Shown here: positions 42,758 through 51,869 of the stretch, one piece after another | Layout of the letters: each line of letters begins with the position of its first letter | Position numbering within the stretch: the stretch's first letter is position 1 | NCBI RefSeq assembly: GCF_900111765.1 | Contig: NZ_FOIB01000008.1 | Coordinates: forward strand, 434,001-498,000 | DNA from: Myxococcus fulvus | GTDB taxonomy: Bacteria > Myxococcota > Myxococcia > Myxococcales > Myxococcaceae | Direction: 5' to 3' | DNA: 64,000 bases | The notes under the pieces: model-generated | Seen by the model: only the letters and a program-made list of their open reading frames with translations | Database searches by the model: none | Told to the model about the DNA's origin: nothing | Made by a program: the position numbers and the translations under genes

Positions 42758-44329
42758 GTGGACGTGTCCCAGGTCACCGCCCCACTGCCACTGCAGAGCC
42801 GCTTCGAGGTTCACGACCGGAAGCAGTTCGAGATCAAGCTCGAGTACCAGCCCTCGGGTGTGGACGAGACGCGCTACCTCGTGGAGGCGCATCTGTTCCT
42901 CCCGGGGAGCCTGAACATCGACGCGGAGACGTACCCCCGCGCGGACTTCTACGCGGACATCCACAACTACGTGCGCTTCAAGACGCCGGTGATGGCGGTG
43001 CAGGAGCTGCTCACGTCGGATGCCTCGCCGCTGGTGCGGCTGGAGGCGTGGCTGCGCACGGGGCTGGGTTCGGAGAAGGACATCGTCTACCAGGCGAAGC
43101 TCCTGTCGTGCGTGCTGCGCGGGGCGCTGCGGCGCTTCGCCACGGGCGTGGAGACGCGCTGCGAGGGGCCGGTGGCGCTGCCCACGGAGGCGTGCGCGAC
43201 GCTGGAGTCGGACGTGGTGTCGATGCAGGCGGGGGTGACGCAGGTGCTCGCGCGCTTCCGGCAGTGGCTGCGCTCGGTGGGGGAGCTGCGGCTGCAGGAG
43301 CGCTCGCGCGCGTCGCTGCGGCTGGTGGACGAGTACGTGAGCCTGCTGGTGGAGAACGGCTTCCGGCGCGCGGTGGCGGACATGAAGGCGCTGCCGCGAG
43401 GGGAGCCGTGGCTGCAGCTTCGCAAGGGGCTGATGGAGGCGGTGCTGCGCGAGGAGTCCTACCGCAAGGAGCACCGGCTTCGCAGCGTGCTGAGCCCCAC
43501 GGGGGACAACGAGGAGTACATCCAGCGGCTGGGCATGCTGAAGAAGTTCTGCATGAACGTGCTCTTCCTGTCCTCGCGCCGGCGGCAGAAGCGGCAGGGC
43601 TGGGAGGAGGTGCTCTTCGCGCTGGCGGCGGGCATCGCCATGGCCTTCGCCACGGCGGTGGCGCTGTGGGCGCAGATCCGCTTCACGCAGGTGAGCCTCA
43701 ACTTCTTCCTCATCGCCGTGGTCGGCTACATGATGAAGGACCGCATCAAGGAGGGCCTGCGCCGGGTGCTCAGCCGGGTGGCGGCCACGCACCTGTCGGA
43801 CCGGACCGCGGACCTGGTGGACCCGGTGACGGGGCGGACCATCGGCACGTGCGAGGAGCGCGTGGACTACGCGCCCAAGGTGCCCGACTCGGTGGCCTCG
43901 CTGCGCCACCAGGACGACTTCCTCACCGTGTCCCAGGGCGAGCTGACGGAGACGGTCATCCGCTACCAGAAGCACATCATCCTGGACGCCCGGCTCCTGC
44001 CGCGCACCGAGCGGGGCCTGTCCGGCGTGACGGACATCCTGCGCTTCAACGTGGAGCGCTTCCTGCGGGACATGGACGAGCCGGAGCTGGCGCTCGAGTA
44101 CGTGGACCTGGCGGATCTGTCCGTGGGTCACATCCGGGGCGCCAAGCGTTATCCGGTGGACGTCGTGCTGCGCTTCACCGTCGAGGAGGAGGAGACGGAC
44201 CGGCGCCAGGAGAGCACGCAGCTGGTGCGGCTGGTGCTGGACCGCAACGGCATCCAGCGCATGCTGCGCTTCGCGGACACGGCGGCCGGGGCGCCCCCTG
44301 GCCCCATGCCCTGGCAGTCGGCCGCCTGA
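42758..44329 (+). CDS. Hypothetical membrane protein, 523 aa
   Basis: I do not recognise this family. Residues 1-280 look soluble and mostly helical, with many Arg/Leu/Glu residues. Two adjacent transmembrane helices occupy ~290-330 (FALAAGIAMAFATAVALW and LNFFLIAVVGYMM). The last ~190 residues are soluble with a beta-rich pattern and a conserved-looking DVVLRFTVEEEE stretch. Both large domains are probably on the same face of the membrane. The start is a GTG at 42758, and a second GTG at 42764 is possible. Neighbours (OPA-type transporter and HAD protein) give no clear function. Confidence 0.8.
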   Translation: MDVSQVTAPLPLQSRFEVHDRKQFEIKLEYQPSGVDETRYLVEAHLFLPGSLNIDAETYPRADFYADIHNYVRFKTPVMAVQELLTSDASPLVRLEAWLRTGLGSEKDIVYQAKLLSCVLRGALRRFATGVETRCEGPVALPTEACATLESDVVSMQAGVTQVLARFRQWLRSVGELRLQERSRASLRLVDEYVSLLVENGFRRAVADMKALPRGEPWLQLRKGLMEAVLREESYRKEHRLRSVLSPTGDNEEYIQRLGMLKKFCMNVLFLSSRRRQKRQGWEEVLFALAAGIAMAFATAVALWAQIRFTQVSLNFFLIAVVGYMMKDRIKEGLRRVLSRVAATHLSDRTADLVDPVTGRTIGTCEERVDYAPKVPDSVASLRHQDDFLTVSQGELTETVIRYQKHIILDARLLPRTERGLSGVTDILRFNVERFLRDMDEPELALEYVDLADLSVGHIRGAKRYPVDVVLRFTVEEEETDRRQESTQLVRLVLDRNGIQRMLRFADTAAGAPPGPMPWQSAA

Positions 44330-44369
44330 CCTGGGCGGTTTCGGCGGCGCCTGGCGGCCCGCGCGGGTA

Positions 44370-45131
44370 ATGTTCGCCGCGCTCATGGCCCACGAAGACT
44401 TCAAGAAGCGCATCCGCGACGACTGGCGCGACAGCCTCCACGCCATCCTGGCCAAGGCCCGCTCGCTCGGGCAGCAGGCGGTGCTGGCGTTCGACCTGGA
44501 CTCCACCCTGCTCGACAACCGGGAGCGCCAGGCGCGCATCCTCCGGGAATACGGCACGGCGCACGCGGTGGAGCCCTTGTCCACGTGCGCGGCCCACCAC
44601 TGGAACTCCGGCTGGGACATGCGCGAGGCGATGCGCGCGTGCGGCCTGGAGGCGGCCCTGGTGGAGCGGCACTTCGAGCCCGCGCGCCACTTCTGGGGCG
44701 AGCGCTTCTTCACCAGCGAGTACTGCGCGGTGGACGAGGCCATCGAGGGCGCGGCGGCCTTCACGCACGCGGTGGTGGGCACGGGCGCCCGGCTCGTCTA
44801 CGTCACGGGCCGTCACGAGGGCATGCGAGAGGGCTCCGTCGCCTGCATGCGCCGCCTCGGCATGGCCCTGCCGGATGGGGAGCGGGTGATGCTCGTGATG
44901 AAGCCCGCGCCCTACGACGACGACGATGCGTTCAAGCGCGAGGCCCATGCGCAACTGGGCCGGCTGGGGACCGTGGTGGCCGCCTTCGACAACGAGCCCA
45001 CCCACGCCAACGACTACCGGCGCCGCTTCCCCGACGCCACCGTCATTCATCTGGCCACGGATCATTCCGGCCGGCCCGTGACGCTGCTGGACGGCATCAT
45101 CAGCGTGCCGCACTTCACGCTGGTTTCCTGA
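44370..45131 (+). CDS. HAD-superfamily hydrolase
   Basis: The 253-residue HAD protein has the nucleophile motif FDLDSTLLDN (DxDxT type with Ser). Motif II is probably VYVTGRHEG, with motif III/IV at FDNEPTHANDYRRRFPD. Acidic residues near the end (AFDNEPTHAND) could hold the metal. HAD phosphatases of this layout act on small phosphate esters or on protein phosphates. The substrate is not predictable. The start could be 44370 or 44385 (MAHEDFKK). The gene is free-standing between the unknown membrane protein and the pdh operon. Confidence 0.85.
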   Translation: MFAALMAHEDFKKRIRDDWRDSLHAILAKARSLGQQAVLAFDLDSTLLDNRERQARILREYGTAHAVEPLSTCAAHHWNSGWDMREAMRACGLEAALVERHFEPARHFWGERFFTSEYCAVDEAIEGAAAFTHAVVGTGARLVYVTGRHEGMREGSVACMRRLGMALPDGERVMLVMKPAPYDDDDAFKREAHAQLGRLGTVVAAFDNEPTHANDYRRRFPDATVIHLATDHSGRPVTLLDGIISVPHFTLVS

Positions 45132-45135
45132 CGCA

Positions 45136-45166
45136 CCGCGCCTGAATTTTCGGGGGAAGGGCGCGG
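45136..45166 (+). terminator. Hairpin after the HAD gene
   Basis: CCGCGCC (45136-45142) pairs with GGCGCGG (45160-45166). It lies just after the HAD stop and before the pdhA promoter region. It is followed by GGTTTG only, so it is a moderate candidate. Confidence 0.5.
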
Positions 45167-45250
45167 GGTTTGAAAGGCTTTGAAGTCCCAGGTCCGCGCG
45201 CTATGAGGCGCACGGCATTCGCCGCCCCCGGGTGAGGAGGGGCGGCCTGC

Positions 45251-46390
45251 ATGGAGGCACCCGCGGTGGCCAGCCCGTACTCGAAAGAACAGCTGTTGAC
45301 GATGTACCGGAAGATGTACCTCATCCGCCGTTTCGAGGAGCGCGCGGGCCAGCAGTACACGCTGGGGAAGATCGCCGGCTTCTGCCACCTGTACATCGGG
45401 CAGGAGGCGGTGGCGGTGGGGCCCGTGGAGGCCATCCGCCAGGACGACTACATGCTCAGCGCCTACCGCGACCACGGCCAGCCCCTGGCGCGCGGCAGCG
45501 ACGCGGGCATGGTGATGGCGGAGCTGTTCGGCCGCGGCTCGGGCTACAGCAAGGGCAAGGGCGGCTCGATGCACATCTTCGACATCGAGCACCACTTCTA
45601 CGGGGGCTACGGCATCGTCGGCGGGCAGATTCCGCTCGCGGCCGGCATGGCCTTCGCCAGCCGCTATCGCAATGAAGACCGCGTGACGGTCTGCTACTTC
45701 GGCGACGCGGCGGCCAACCAGGGCGCGCTCCACGAGACGTTCAACATGGCGTCCAAGTGGAAGCTGCCGGTCATCTACATCTGCGAGAACAACCGCTATG
45801 GCATGGGCACGGCCATCGCGCGCACGTCGGCGGTGCCGGAGATCTACAAGCGCGCCGCGGCGTACGACATGCGCGGCGAGCCGGTGGACGGCATGGACGT
45901 GCTGAAGATGTACGAGGCCGTGAAGGACGCGGCCGCGTGGTGCCGCGCGGGCAAGGGCCCGGTGCTGCTGGAGGCGAACACGTACCGCTTCCGTGGCCAC
46001 TCGATGGCGGACCCGGCCAACTACCGCACCAAGCAGGAGGTGGAGGAGGAGCGCAAGAACGACCCCATCCCCAAGCTGCGCGACTACGCCATCAAGAATG
46101 GCCTGGGGGCGGACGCGGACTTCGAGCGCATCGAGGAAGAGGTGAAGGCGCAGGTGGACGCCGCGGTGAAGTTCGCGGACGAGTCCCCGGAGCCGAGCCT
46201 GGACGAGCTGTGGCGCGACACCATCGTCGAGCCGGGCGAGCAGGACGTGCGCCCGCGTGAGCGCGTGCTGGGCGTGAAGGTGACCAACTGGCCGAAGTAC
46301 CCGAGCGGCCAGGAGCTGAAGGTCACCTGGGACCTGGAGCCGCGCGAGCAGGCGGAAGCCGCGGACAAGAAGGCGGGCCTGAGCAACTAG
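45251..46390 (+). CDS. pdhA: Pyruvate dehydrogenase E1 component, alpha subunit
   Basis: The 379-residue thiamine-diphosphate enzyme subunit starts the conversion of pyruvate to acetyl-CoA. Family landmarks are RRFEERAGQQYTLGKIAGFCH near the start and YRDHGQPLARG. The ThDP/Mg2+ motif is GDAAANQGALHETFNMASKWKLPVIYICENN, with the GDxxxN(x)GxxxExxNxA pattern intact. The phosphorylation-loop-like YRFRGHSMADPANYR segment follows. It is the first of three genes with E1 beta and E2, and the spacing to pdhB is 51 bp. The C-terminal ~60 residues are an extra tail not usual in short alpha subunits. Confidence 0.96.
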   Translation: MEAPAVASPYSKEQLLTMYRKMYLIRRFEERAGQQYTLGKIAGFCHLYIGQEAVAVGPVEAIRQDDYMLSAYRDHGQPLARGSDAGMVMAELFGRGSGYSKGKGGSMHIFDIEHHFYGGYGIVGGQIPLAAGMAFASRYRNEDRVTVCYFGDAAANQGALHETFNMASKWKLPVIYICENNRYGMGTAIARTSAVPEIYKRAAAYDMRGEPVDGMDVLKMYEAVKDAAAWCRAGKGPVLLEANTYRFRGHSMADPANYRTKQEVEEERKNDPIPKLRDYAIKNGLGADADFERIEEEVKAQVDAAVKFADESPEPSLDELWRDTIVEPGEQDVRPRERVLGVKVTNWPKYPSGQELKVTWDLEPREQAEAADKKAGLSN

Positions 46391-46441
46391 TGCCCGGCCC
46401 GTCACACCCCAACCCTTTTTGATTTCGAGTCGGAGCCGACG

Positions 46442-47428
46442 ATGCCCGAGTTGATGTACCGCGAGGCCCTGAACCAGGCGCTCGCCGAGGAGATGGAGCG
46501 CGACGCCAACGTCTTCCTGATTGGCGAGGAAGTGGGCCGTTACAACGGCGCCTTCAAGGTGTCGCAGGGACTGCTGGACCGGTTCGGGAGCGCGCGCATC
46601 ATCGACGCGCCCATCTCCGAGCTGGGCTTCGGTGGAATGAGCGTGGGCGCGGCCATGGTGGGCCTGCGTCCGGTGGTGGAGATGATGACCTGGAACTTCG
46701 CCATCCTGGCGATGGACCAGATCGTCAACAACGCGGCCAAGCTGCGCCACATGTCCGGCGGCCAGCTGCGCTGCCCCATCGTGTTCCGGGGCCCGGGCGG
46801 CGCCGGTGGCCGGCTGTCCAGCCAGCACAGCCAGGCGCTGGAGGCCAACTACGCGCACTTCCCTGGCCTGAAGGTCATCGCGCCGGCCACGCCCGCGGAC
46901 GCCAAGGGCATGCTCAAGGCGGCCATCCGCGACGAGAACCCGGTCATCATGTTCGAGGGCGAGCGGCTCTACGCGCTCAAGGGCGAGGTGCCCGAGGGCG
47001 AGCACGTGGTGCCGCTGGGCAAGGCGGACGTGAAGCGCGAGGGCACCGACGTCACCATCATCACCTGGAGCCGCATGTATTACTTCTGCATGCAGGCGGC
47101 CGAGGAGTTGGCGAAGGAGGGCATCAACGCGGAGGTCCTGGACCTGCGCACGTTGAGGCCGCTGGATGAGGAGGCCATCCTCGCGAGCGTGCGCAAGACG
47201 AACCGCGCCGTCATCGTGGAGGAGGGCTGGGCGCTGGCGGGTGTGGGCGCCTCCGTGGTGGACATCATCCAGTCCAAGGCGTTCGACGACCTGGACGCGC
47301 CGGTGGAGCGCGTGACGGGGCTCGACGTGAACATGTCCTACGCGGCGAACCTGGAGAACGCGACGCAGCCGGACGCGCCCAAGATCATCGCGGCGGTGAA
47401 GAAGGTGCTGTACCGCGAGGGAGCCTGA
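46442..47428 (+). CDS. pdhB: Pyruvate dehydrogenase E1 component, beta subunit
   Basis: The 328-residue beta subunit begins LMYREALNQALAEEMERDANVFLIGEEVGRYNGAFKV, the standard opening. It continues with DAPISELGFGGMSVGAAMVGLRPVVE, FRGPGGAGGRLSSQHSQ and the C-terminal VIVEEGWALAGVGAS. With PdhA it decarboxylates pyruvate and loads the acetyl group on the E2 lipoyl arm. It is 5 bp upstream of pdhC. Confidence 0.97.
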   Translation: MPELMYREALNQALAEEMERDANVFLIGEEVGRYNGAFKVSQGLLDRFGSARIIDAPISELGFGGMSVGAAMVGLRPVVEMMTWNFAILAMDQIVNNAAKLRHMSGGQLRCPIVFRGPGGAGGRLSSQHSQALEANYAHFPGLKVIAPATPADAKGMLKAAIRDENPVIMFEGERLYALKGEVPEGEHVVPLGKADVKREGTDVTIITWSRMYYFCMQAAEELAKEGINAEVLDLRTLRPLDEEAILASVRKTNRAVIVEEGWALAGVGASVVDIIQSKAFDDLDAPVERVTGLDVNMSYAANLENATQPDAPKIIAAVKKVLYREGA

Positions 47429-47433
47429 CCCGT

Positions 47434-49050
47434 ATGGCCACGCCCATTCAGATGCCGAGCCTGTCCCCGACGATGACGGAGGGGAAGATCGTCAAGTGGC
47501 TGAAGAAGGTGGGGGACAAGGTCTCCTCCGGTGAGGCCATCGCCGAGCTGGAGACGGACAAGTCCAACCTGGAGATCGAAGCCTACGACGACGGCTACCT
47601 GCTGGAGATCGTCGTCGGCGAGAACCAGACCGCTCCCGTCGGCGCGCCCATCGCCTACGTCGGCGCGCAGGGCGAGAAGGTCGCTGCCGGAGGCGCGCCC
47701 GCGCCGAAGGCCGCGGCTCCGGCTCCCGCGCCCGCACCGAAGGCCGCCGCGCCCGAGGCCCCCAAGCCCGCTGCGCCCGCCGCGTCCGGTGGTGGGGACC
47801 GTATCGCCATCCAGTTGCCGAGCCTGTCCCCGACGATGACGGAGGGGAAGATCGTCAAGTGGTTGAAGAAGGTGGGGGACAAGGTCTCCTCCGGTGAGGC
47901 CCTGGCCGAGCTGGAGACGGACAAGTCCAACCTGGAGATCGAGGCCTACGACGACGGGACGCTGGCGGAGATCGTCGTCGGTGAGAACCAGACGGCGCCG
48001 GTCGGCTCGCCCATCGCGTACCTCACGCCCAAGGGGGGCAAGGCGGCCGCCGCCGCTGCTGCTCCCGCGCCGAAGGCCGCCGCGCCCGAGGCCCCCAAGG
48101 CCGCTCCCGCCGCGCAGCCGGTCCAGGCTCCCGCTCCCCAGGCGCCTTCCGCGTCCGGTGGGGGACGCCGGGTCCGGGCCAGTCCGCTCGCCAAGAAGAT
48201 CGCCCAGGCGCGCGGGCTGGACATCGCGCAGGTGCAGGGCTCGGGTCCCTCGGGTCGCGTGGTGAAGCGCGACATCGAGGAGGCGCTGGCCAAGGGTGGA
48301 GCGAAGGCCCCCGCGCAGGCGCCCTCCGCGCCGGCCGCGAGGAAGGGTCCCTCGGCGCCGACGGTGGCGCGCGCGGAGTCCCGCACCGAGCCTTTGTCCT
48401 CCATGCGCAAGGTCATCGCGCAGCGGATGACGGAGGTGAAGCCCGGCGTGCCGCACTTCTACCTCACCATCGAGGTGGAGATGGACTCTGCGGTGAAGGT
48501 GCGCGAGGAGGCGAAGGCGATGGACCTCAAGGTCTCCGTCAACGACCTCATCGTGAAGGCCGTGGCCATGGCCGTGCGCCGCTACCCGAAGGTCAACGTG
48601 TCGCTGCAGGGTGACCAGGTCATCCACCACGGCTCGGTGGACGTGGGCATCGCGGTGGCGCTGGAGCAGGGTCTCATCACCCCCATCGTCCGCGACGCGG
48701 ACACCAAGGGGCTGCAGGCGCTGGCCACGGAGATCCGCGAGCTGGCGGAGCGCGCGCGCAAGCGGGCCCTCAAGCCCGAGGAGTACACGGGTGGCTCCAT
48801 CACCGTGAGCAACCTGGGCATGTACGGCATCGACAACTTCGCCGCCATCATCAACCCGCCGCAGGCCTCCATCCTCGCGGTGGGCGCGGTGACGGACAAG
48901 GTCGTGGTGCGCGACGGGCAGATGGTCATCCGCAAGATGATGTCGGCCACGCTGTCGTGCGACCACCGCATCGTCGACGGGGCCATCGGCGCGGAGTTCC
49001 TCCGCGAGCTGCGCGGCCTCTTGGAGCACCCCACGCGGCTGCTCTTCTAG
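47434..49050 (+). CDS. pdhC: Dihydrolipoyl acetyltransferase (E2) with two lipoyl domains
   Basis: The 538-residue protein has two lipoyl domains (~1-80 and ~125-205). The lipoylated Lys is in ELETDKSNLEIEA, present identically in both copies. Ala/Pro-rich linkers separate them from a peripheral-subunit-binding domain (RASPLAKKIAQARGLDIAQVQGSGPSGRVVKRDIEEAL). The C-terminal catalytic domain carries the DHRIVDG active-site motif. It transfers the acetyl group to CoA. No E3 gene is in the window. The two lipoyl-coding segments are almost identical in DNA over 141 bp. Confidence 0.96.
   Translation: MATPIQMPSLSPTMTEGKIVKWLKKVGDKVSSGEAIAELETDKSNLEIEAYDDGYLLEIVVGENQTAPVGAPIAYVGAQGEKVAAGGAPAPKAAAPAPAPAPKAAAPEAPKPAAPAASGGGDRIAIQLPSLSPTMTEGKIVKWLKKVGDKVSSGEALAELETDKSNLEIEAYDDGTLAEIVVGENQTAPVGSPIAYLTPKGGKAAAAAAAPAPKAAAPEAPKAAPAAQPVQAPAPQAPSASGGGRRVRASPLAKKIAQARGLDIAQVQGSGPSGRVVKRDIEEALAKGGAKAPAQAPSAPAARKGPSAPTVARAESRTEPLSSMRKVIAQRMTEVKPGVPHFYLTIEVEMDSAVKVREEAKAMDLKVSVNDLIVKAVAMAVRRYPKVNVSLQGDQVIHHGSVDVGIAVALEQGLITPIVRDADTKGLQALATEIRELAERARKRALKPEEYTGGSITVSNLGMYGIDNFAAIINPPQASILAVGAVTDKVVVRDGQMVIRKMMSATLSCDHRIVDGAIGAEFLRELRGLLEHPTRLLF
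47454..47957 (+). repeat. pdhC: Near-identical DNA duplication encoding two lipoyl domains
   Basis: Positions 47454-47594 and 47817-47957 (141 bp, offset 363) differ at only four positions by my count. These are one CTG/TTG synonymous change, ATC versus CTG (Ile to Leu), and one GAA/GAG change. The flanking domain DNA is clearly more diverged. Confidence 0.85.
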
Positions 49051-49067
49051 TCCGCTGGCAGGTGAGT

Positions 49068-49111
49068 GGCCCGCTTCCTCGCTCCGTCCCCGGAGCGCAT
49101 GGGAGCGGGCC
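49068..49111. terminator. Terminator after the pdh operon
   Basis: GGCCCGCT (49068-49075) pairs with AGCGGGCC (49104-49111), with an inner GCTCCG/CGGAGC stem. On the plus strand CTCTCGTTTCT follows. It lies between pdhC and the convergent 81-residue gene, so it may serve both. Confidence 0.6.
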
Positions 49112-49120
49112 CTCTCGTTT

Positions 49121-49366
49121 CTACTCGCGCGTGGGCTCGCGCTCGCTCGCCTCGTCCTCCTCCAGCTTGCGTTGCGCCTCCGTCACCTGGGCCTGCTGCT
49201 CGCGCGGCGTGCCGGTGGGGAGCTCCTGCTCATCCTCGTGCGAGCGTCCGCGGATTCCGGGCCAGGGCTCGGGGCGCGTGGCCTCCACGTGGTCGATGCG
49301 CTCGGCGTAATCCGTGTCACTGCCCGCCTTGCGCGGCTTGTCGTCGGGCTTGTCCTGGTGCGCCAT
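49121..49366 (-). CDS. Small acidic hydrophilic protein, 81 aa
   Basis: The 81-residue protein is almost entirely polar (MAHQDKPDDKPRKAGSDTD...), with no hydrophobic core, and should be largely disordered. The coding frame is supported by a strong ribosome site (AGGAGGG) nine bases before the ATG. It might be a stress-type hydrophilin, but I cannot name a family. It is convergent with pdhC. Confidence 0.7.
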   Translation of the reverse strand: MAHQDKPDDKPRKAGSDTDYAERIDHVEATRPEPWPGIRGRSHEDEQELPTGTPREQQAQVTEAQRKLEEDEASEREPTRE

Positions 49367-49532
49367 GACGAAGTCCCTCCTGAGGGTGCGTGTGAAGTTG
49401 CGCGATTAACGGTGGGGCGCCCCGCGGAAGGTGGCCACCCGGGGCCCGCTGCGTGGCCCGCTCTCCCGGTTGCTGGGCGGGCACGAAAAAAAGGCCGGCA
49501 GCCGAATCGGTTCGCTGCTTAACTTCGTCCAA

Positions 49533-49847
49533 ATGAACGACGACATGACACGCGAACGGCTTGTCCAGGGTGTGTCGGAGTTGGAGGAGCGGGTGGGCCA
49601 GCCGCTGCCTCTCGCGCAGTCGCTGCACCAGGCCCTGCTCGGCGCGGTGTTCCCCCTCACCGCGGAAGAGCTCACCTGGGTGGCTCGTGAGAACGAGGCC
49701 CCGCCCACGGTGCTCTCGCTGTTGGGCGCCCTCCCCAGGGGCCGCTTCGCCTCCGTGGACGCGGTGGCCGTGGCCCTGGAGCAGGACACCGGTGACACTC
49801 CCTCGTCCCCGGATGCGCGCGCGCCCGTCCTCACCTCCACTCGCTGA
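49533..49847 (+). CDS. DUF2795-like small protein
   Basis: The 104-residue protein begins MNDDMTRERLVQGVSELEER. Its middle follows the DUF2795 pattern: LLGAVFPLTAEELTWVARENEAPPTVLSLLGALPRGRFASVDAVAVAL (helical, with FPLTxxEL and LPRGxF signatures). DUF2795 proteins are small, soluble and of unknown biochemistry. The ATG at 49533 is preferred to a longer frame that runs through the promoter region. Confidence 0.78.
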   Translation: MNDDMTRERLVQGVSELEERVGQPLPLAQSLHQALLGAVFPLTAEELTWVARENEAPPTVLSLLGALPRGRFASVDAVAVALEQDTGDTPSSPDARAPVLTSTR

Positions 49848-49882
49848 AACCTCTCTCCTCCCACGCCCTCCCGTTGCCGGCA

Positions 49883-49899
49883 TGCCCGGTGAGCGGGCA
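49883..49899 (+). terminator. Small hairpin after the DUF2795-like gene
   Basis: TGCCCG (49883-49888) pairs with CGGGCA (49894-49899) around GTGAG. There is no T-tract. It is the only structure in the 238 bp before the kinase gene. Confidence 0.3.
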
Positions 49900-50085
49900 G
49901 GGTGACGGGCACTCGTCTGGATTTTCCTGGGGGTCAAACCTGTCTGGTTGGTCTAGAGTTCGCGAGGCATTACGTCCCGGGGGGACGGTTCCGTCGGCAC
50001 CCAGCAGAAAGGGAGTCGGAGGAGGCGCTATTCTAGGCGGCACCAGCCTGGCCTCTTTGAGGGATAGCCGGCCAGGAGGAGCGTC

Positions 50086-51243
50086 ATGAATCCGTCTGAA
50101 CTACCCGCGGTGCTGTACGTCGACGATGACGCGCTGAACCTGCGGGTCTTCGACGCGAACTTCGGACAGCGCTTCCGCATCTTCCGCAGCGCGTCTCCCA
50201 GCGAGGCGCTGGCGTTGCTCGAGCAGCGCAAGGGCGAGATTGGCGTCATCCTCTCCGACCAGCGGATGCCGGGGATGACGGGCGTGGAGCTCTTGGAGCG
50301 TGCGCGTTCGATCGCACCCGACGCCAAGCGCATGCTCGTCACGGCGTACGCGGACATGCAGGCGGTCATCGACGCGGTGAACCGCGGCCAGGTGACGCGC
50401 TACTTCGTCAAGCCGTGGGACCGCTCGGAGCTTCAGGCGGCGCTGGACGACGCGCTGAAGATTGCCCGGCTGGAGCTGCGCATCCGCGAGGTGGAAGGGC
50501 GGATGATGAAGTCGGAGCGTCTGGCCACGCTGGGGCAGGTGACGGCGGGAATCGCCCACGAGCTGATGGGCCCGGTGGGCTACCTGTCGCAGAACGTGTC
50601 CTCGCTGCAGCGGGATTTGACGAGCGTCATCCAGTACGTGTCCAAGCACCTGACGGTGGACCCGAACCCGTCGGTGGCGGAGACGGTGGAGGACCTGCCC
50701 GCGCTCATCAAGGACCTGGCGGACGGCGCCGAGCACCTGCGTCAGGTGGCGCTGGGCCTGAGGGCGCAGGCGCGCGGCGAGGACATGGAGGCCACCGCGG
50801 ACGTGGCCGAAGTGGTCTCCTTCGCGGTGAAGCTGGCGCGGGCGGAGGTGCGGGACAGGGCGCGGCTGACGAGCAACGGCGAGGCGGTGCGCGTCATCTT
50901 CGGGCCGGTGAAGCTGTGCCAGGTGCTGCTCAACCTCGTCGTGAACGCGGCGCAGGCCATGTCGGGCACGGGGCGTCAGGGGCGCATCGAGGTGCGCTGG
51001 ACGGTGCGGCCCGACGACGTGGTGCTGACGGTGGCGGACAACGGCTGCGGAATCCCCGTGGACCTGCAGGAGCGCGTGTTCCAGCCGCTGTTCACCACGA
51101 AGCCGGTGGGGATCGGCACGGGCCTGGGTTTGTCCATCTGCCGCGAGCTGGTGGCGCAGGCGGGTGGCAACCTGCGGCTGTCGTCCACGCCCGGCGAGGG
51201 CACGGACATCGAAATCACCCTCCGGCGAGCCCCGCCCCTCTGA
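50086..51243 (+). CDS. Receiver-histidine kinase hybrid protein
   Basis: The 385-residue soluble protein has a response-regulator receiver domain at residues ~8-120 (Asp58 phosphoacceptor in SDQRMPG) fused directly to a histidine kinase. The kinase H-box GIAHELMGP has His158 as the autophosphorylation site, and the ATP-binding domain has NLVVNAAQAM (N box), DNGCGIP (G1) and GTGLGLSICRELV (G2). The receiver at the N terminus and no sensor domain suggest it is fed by another kinase or works in a phosphorelay. A strong ribosome site (GGAGGAGCG) precedes the ATG. It overlaps the 3' end of the convergent gene by 29 bp. Confidence 0.95.
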   Translation: MNPSELPAVLYVDDDALNLRVFDANFGQRFRIFRSASPSEALALLEQRKGEIGVILSDQRMPGMTGVELLERARSIAPDAKRMLVTAYADMQAVIDAVNRGQVTRYFVKPWDRSELQAALDDALKIARLELRIREVEGRMMKSERLATLGQVTAGIAHELMGPVGYLSQNVSSLQRDLTSVIQYVSKHLTVDPNPSVAETVEDLPALIKDLADGAEHLRQVALGLRAQARGEDMEATADVAEVVSFAVKLARAEVRDRARLTSNGEAVRVIFGPVKLCQVLLNLVVNAAQAMSGTGRQGRIEVRWTVRPDDVVLTVADNGCGIPVDLQERVFQPLFTTKPVGIGTGLGLSICRELVAQAGGNLRLSSTPGEGTDIEITLRRAPPL

Positions 51244-51811
51244 GGCCGAAGGCGTTGCTGAGCATGCGCCACACGCGGTGGAGCGTCTCGCCCTCCGCGT
51301 GGCGCACCTGCTCCACCAGCACGGCGCGCCGGGCTTGGGCGCCCTGGGGGCCGTACTCCACCACCAGCGCGTAGCCGGAGCCGGGCCGCTCGACGATGTG
51401 CACCGCGCGCACGTCGTCGAAGGGGATGAGCTCCGCGCGGGTGGCGCCGGGCGCCCATGCCAGTCGCTCGACTCGCAGGGTCTCTGAGCGAAAGTGGAGC
51501 ACGAAGCGGCGGCGGCCGAGCTTCGACTCGAGGCGGAGGGCGACTCCCACCAGGGCCGCGGCCACCAGGCCCAGGGTGGCGGAGGCGGTCGGGAGTGAGC
51601 CCTTCTCCTGTCCCACCAGGACGGCGGCGCCCAGGGCACAGCCCACGGCGACACCGACACACAGGCCCGGCAGCATGCGTGCGTCCCACCGGGGTGGGCG
51701 GGATTCCCCCACCAGCCGGCCCCCGTCGTAACGCAGGCGCACGTCGCCCAACAGCGGGGGTACCCGATTCTCCTGCAACGCGTCCTCGAAGCTCGCCACG
51801 GCGATAAGCAT
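51215..51811 (-). CDS. Hypothetical membrane protein, 198 aa
   Basis: The 198-residue protein has two predicted transmembrane helices (LPGLCVGVAVGCALGAAVLVG and TLGLVAAALVGVAL) and a C-terminal soluble region of ~100 residues with a beta-rich pattern (ALVVEYGP...VEQVRHAEG). It has no known family motif. The gene converges on the receiver-kinase gene, with a 29-bp overlap of the 3' ends, and is divergent from the response regulator gene 58 bp away. A start at 51811 (ATG) fits best. Confidence 0.7.
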   Translation of the reverse strand: MLIAVASFEDALQENRVPPLLGDVRLRYDGGRLVGESRPPRWDARMLPGLCVGVAVGCALGAAVLVGQEKGSLPTASATLGLVAAALVGVALRLESKLGRRRFVLHFRSETLRVERLAWAPGATRAELIPFDDVRAVHIVERPGSGYALVVEYGPQGAQARRAVLVEQVRHAEGETLHRVWRMLSNAFGLRGAGLAGG

Positions 51812-51869
51812 ACCGGTCCCCGCATGCGAGCCTCGAAGTCCGCGTGAAGCTGTGCGAATCTCCAAAGCC

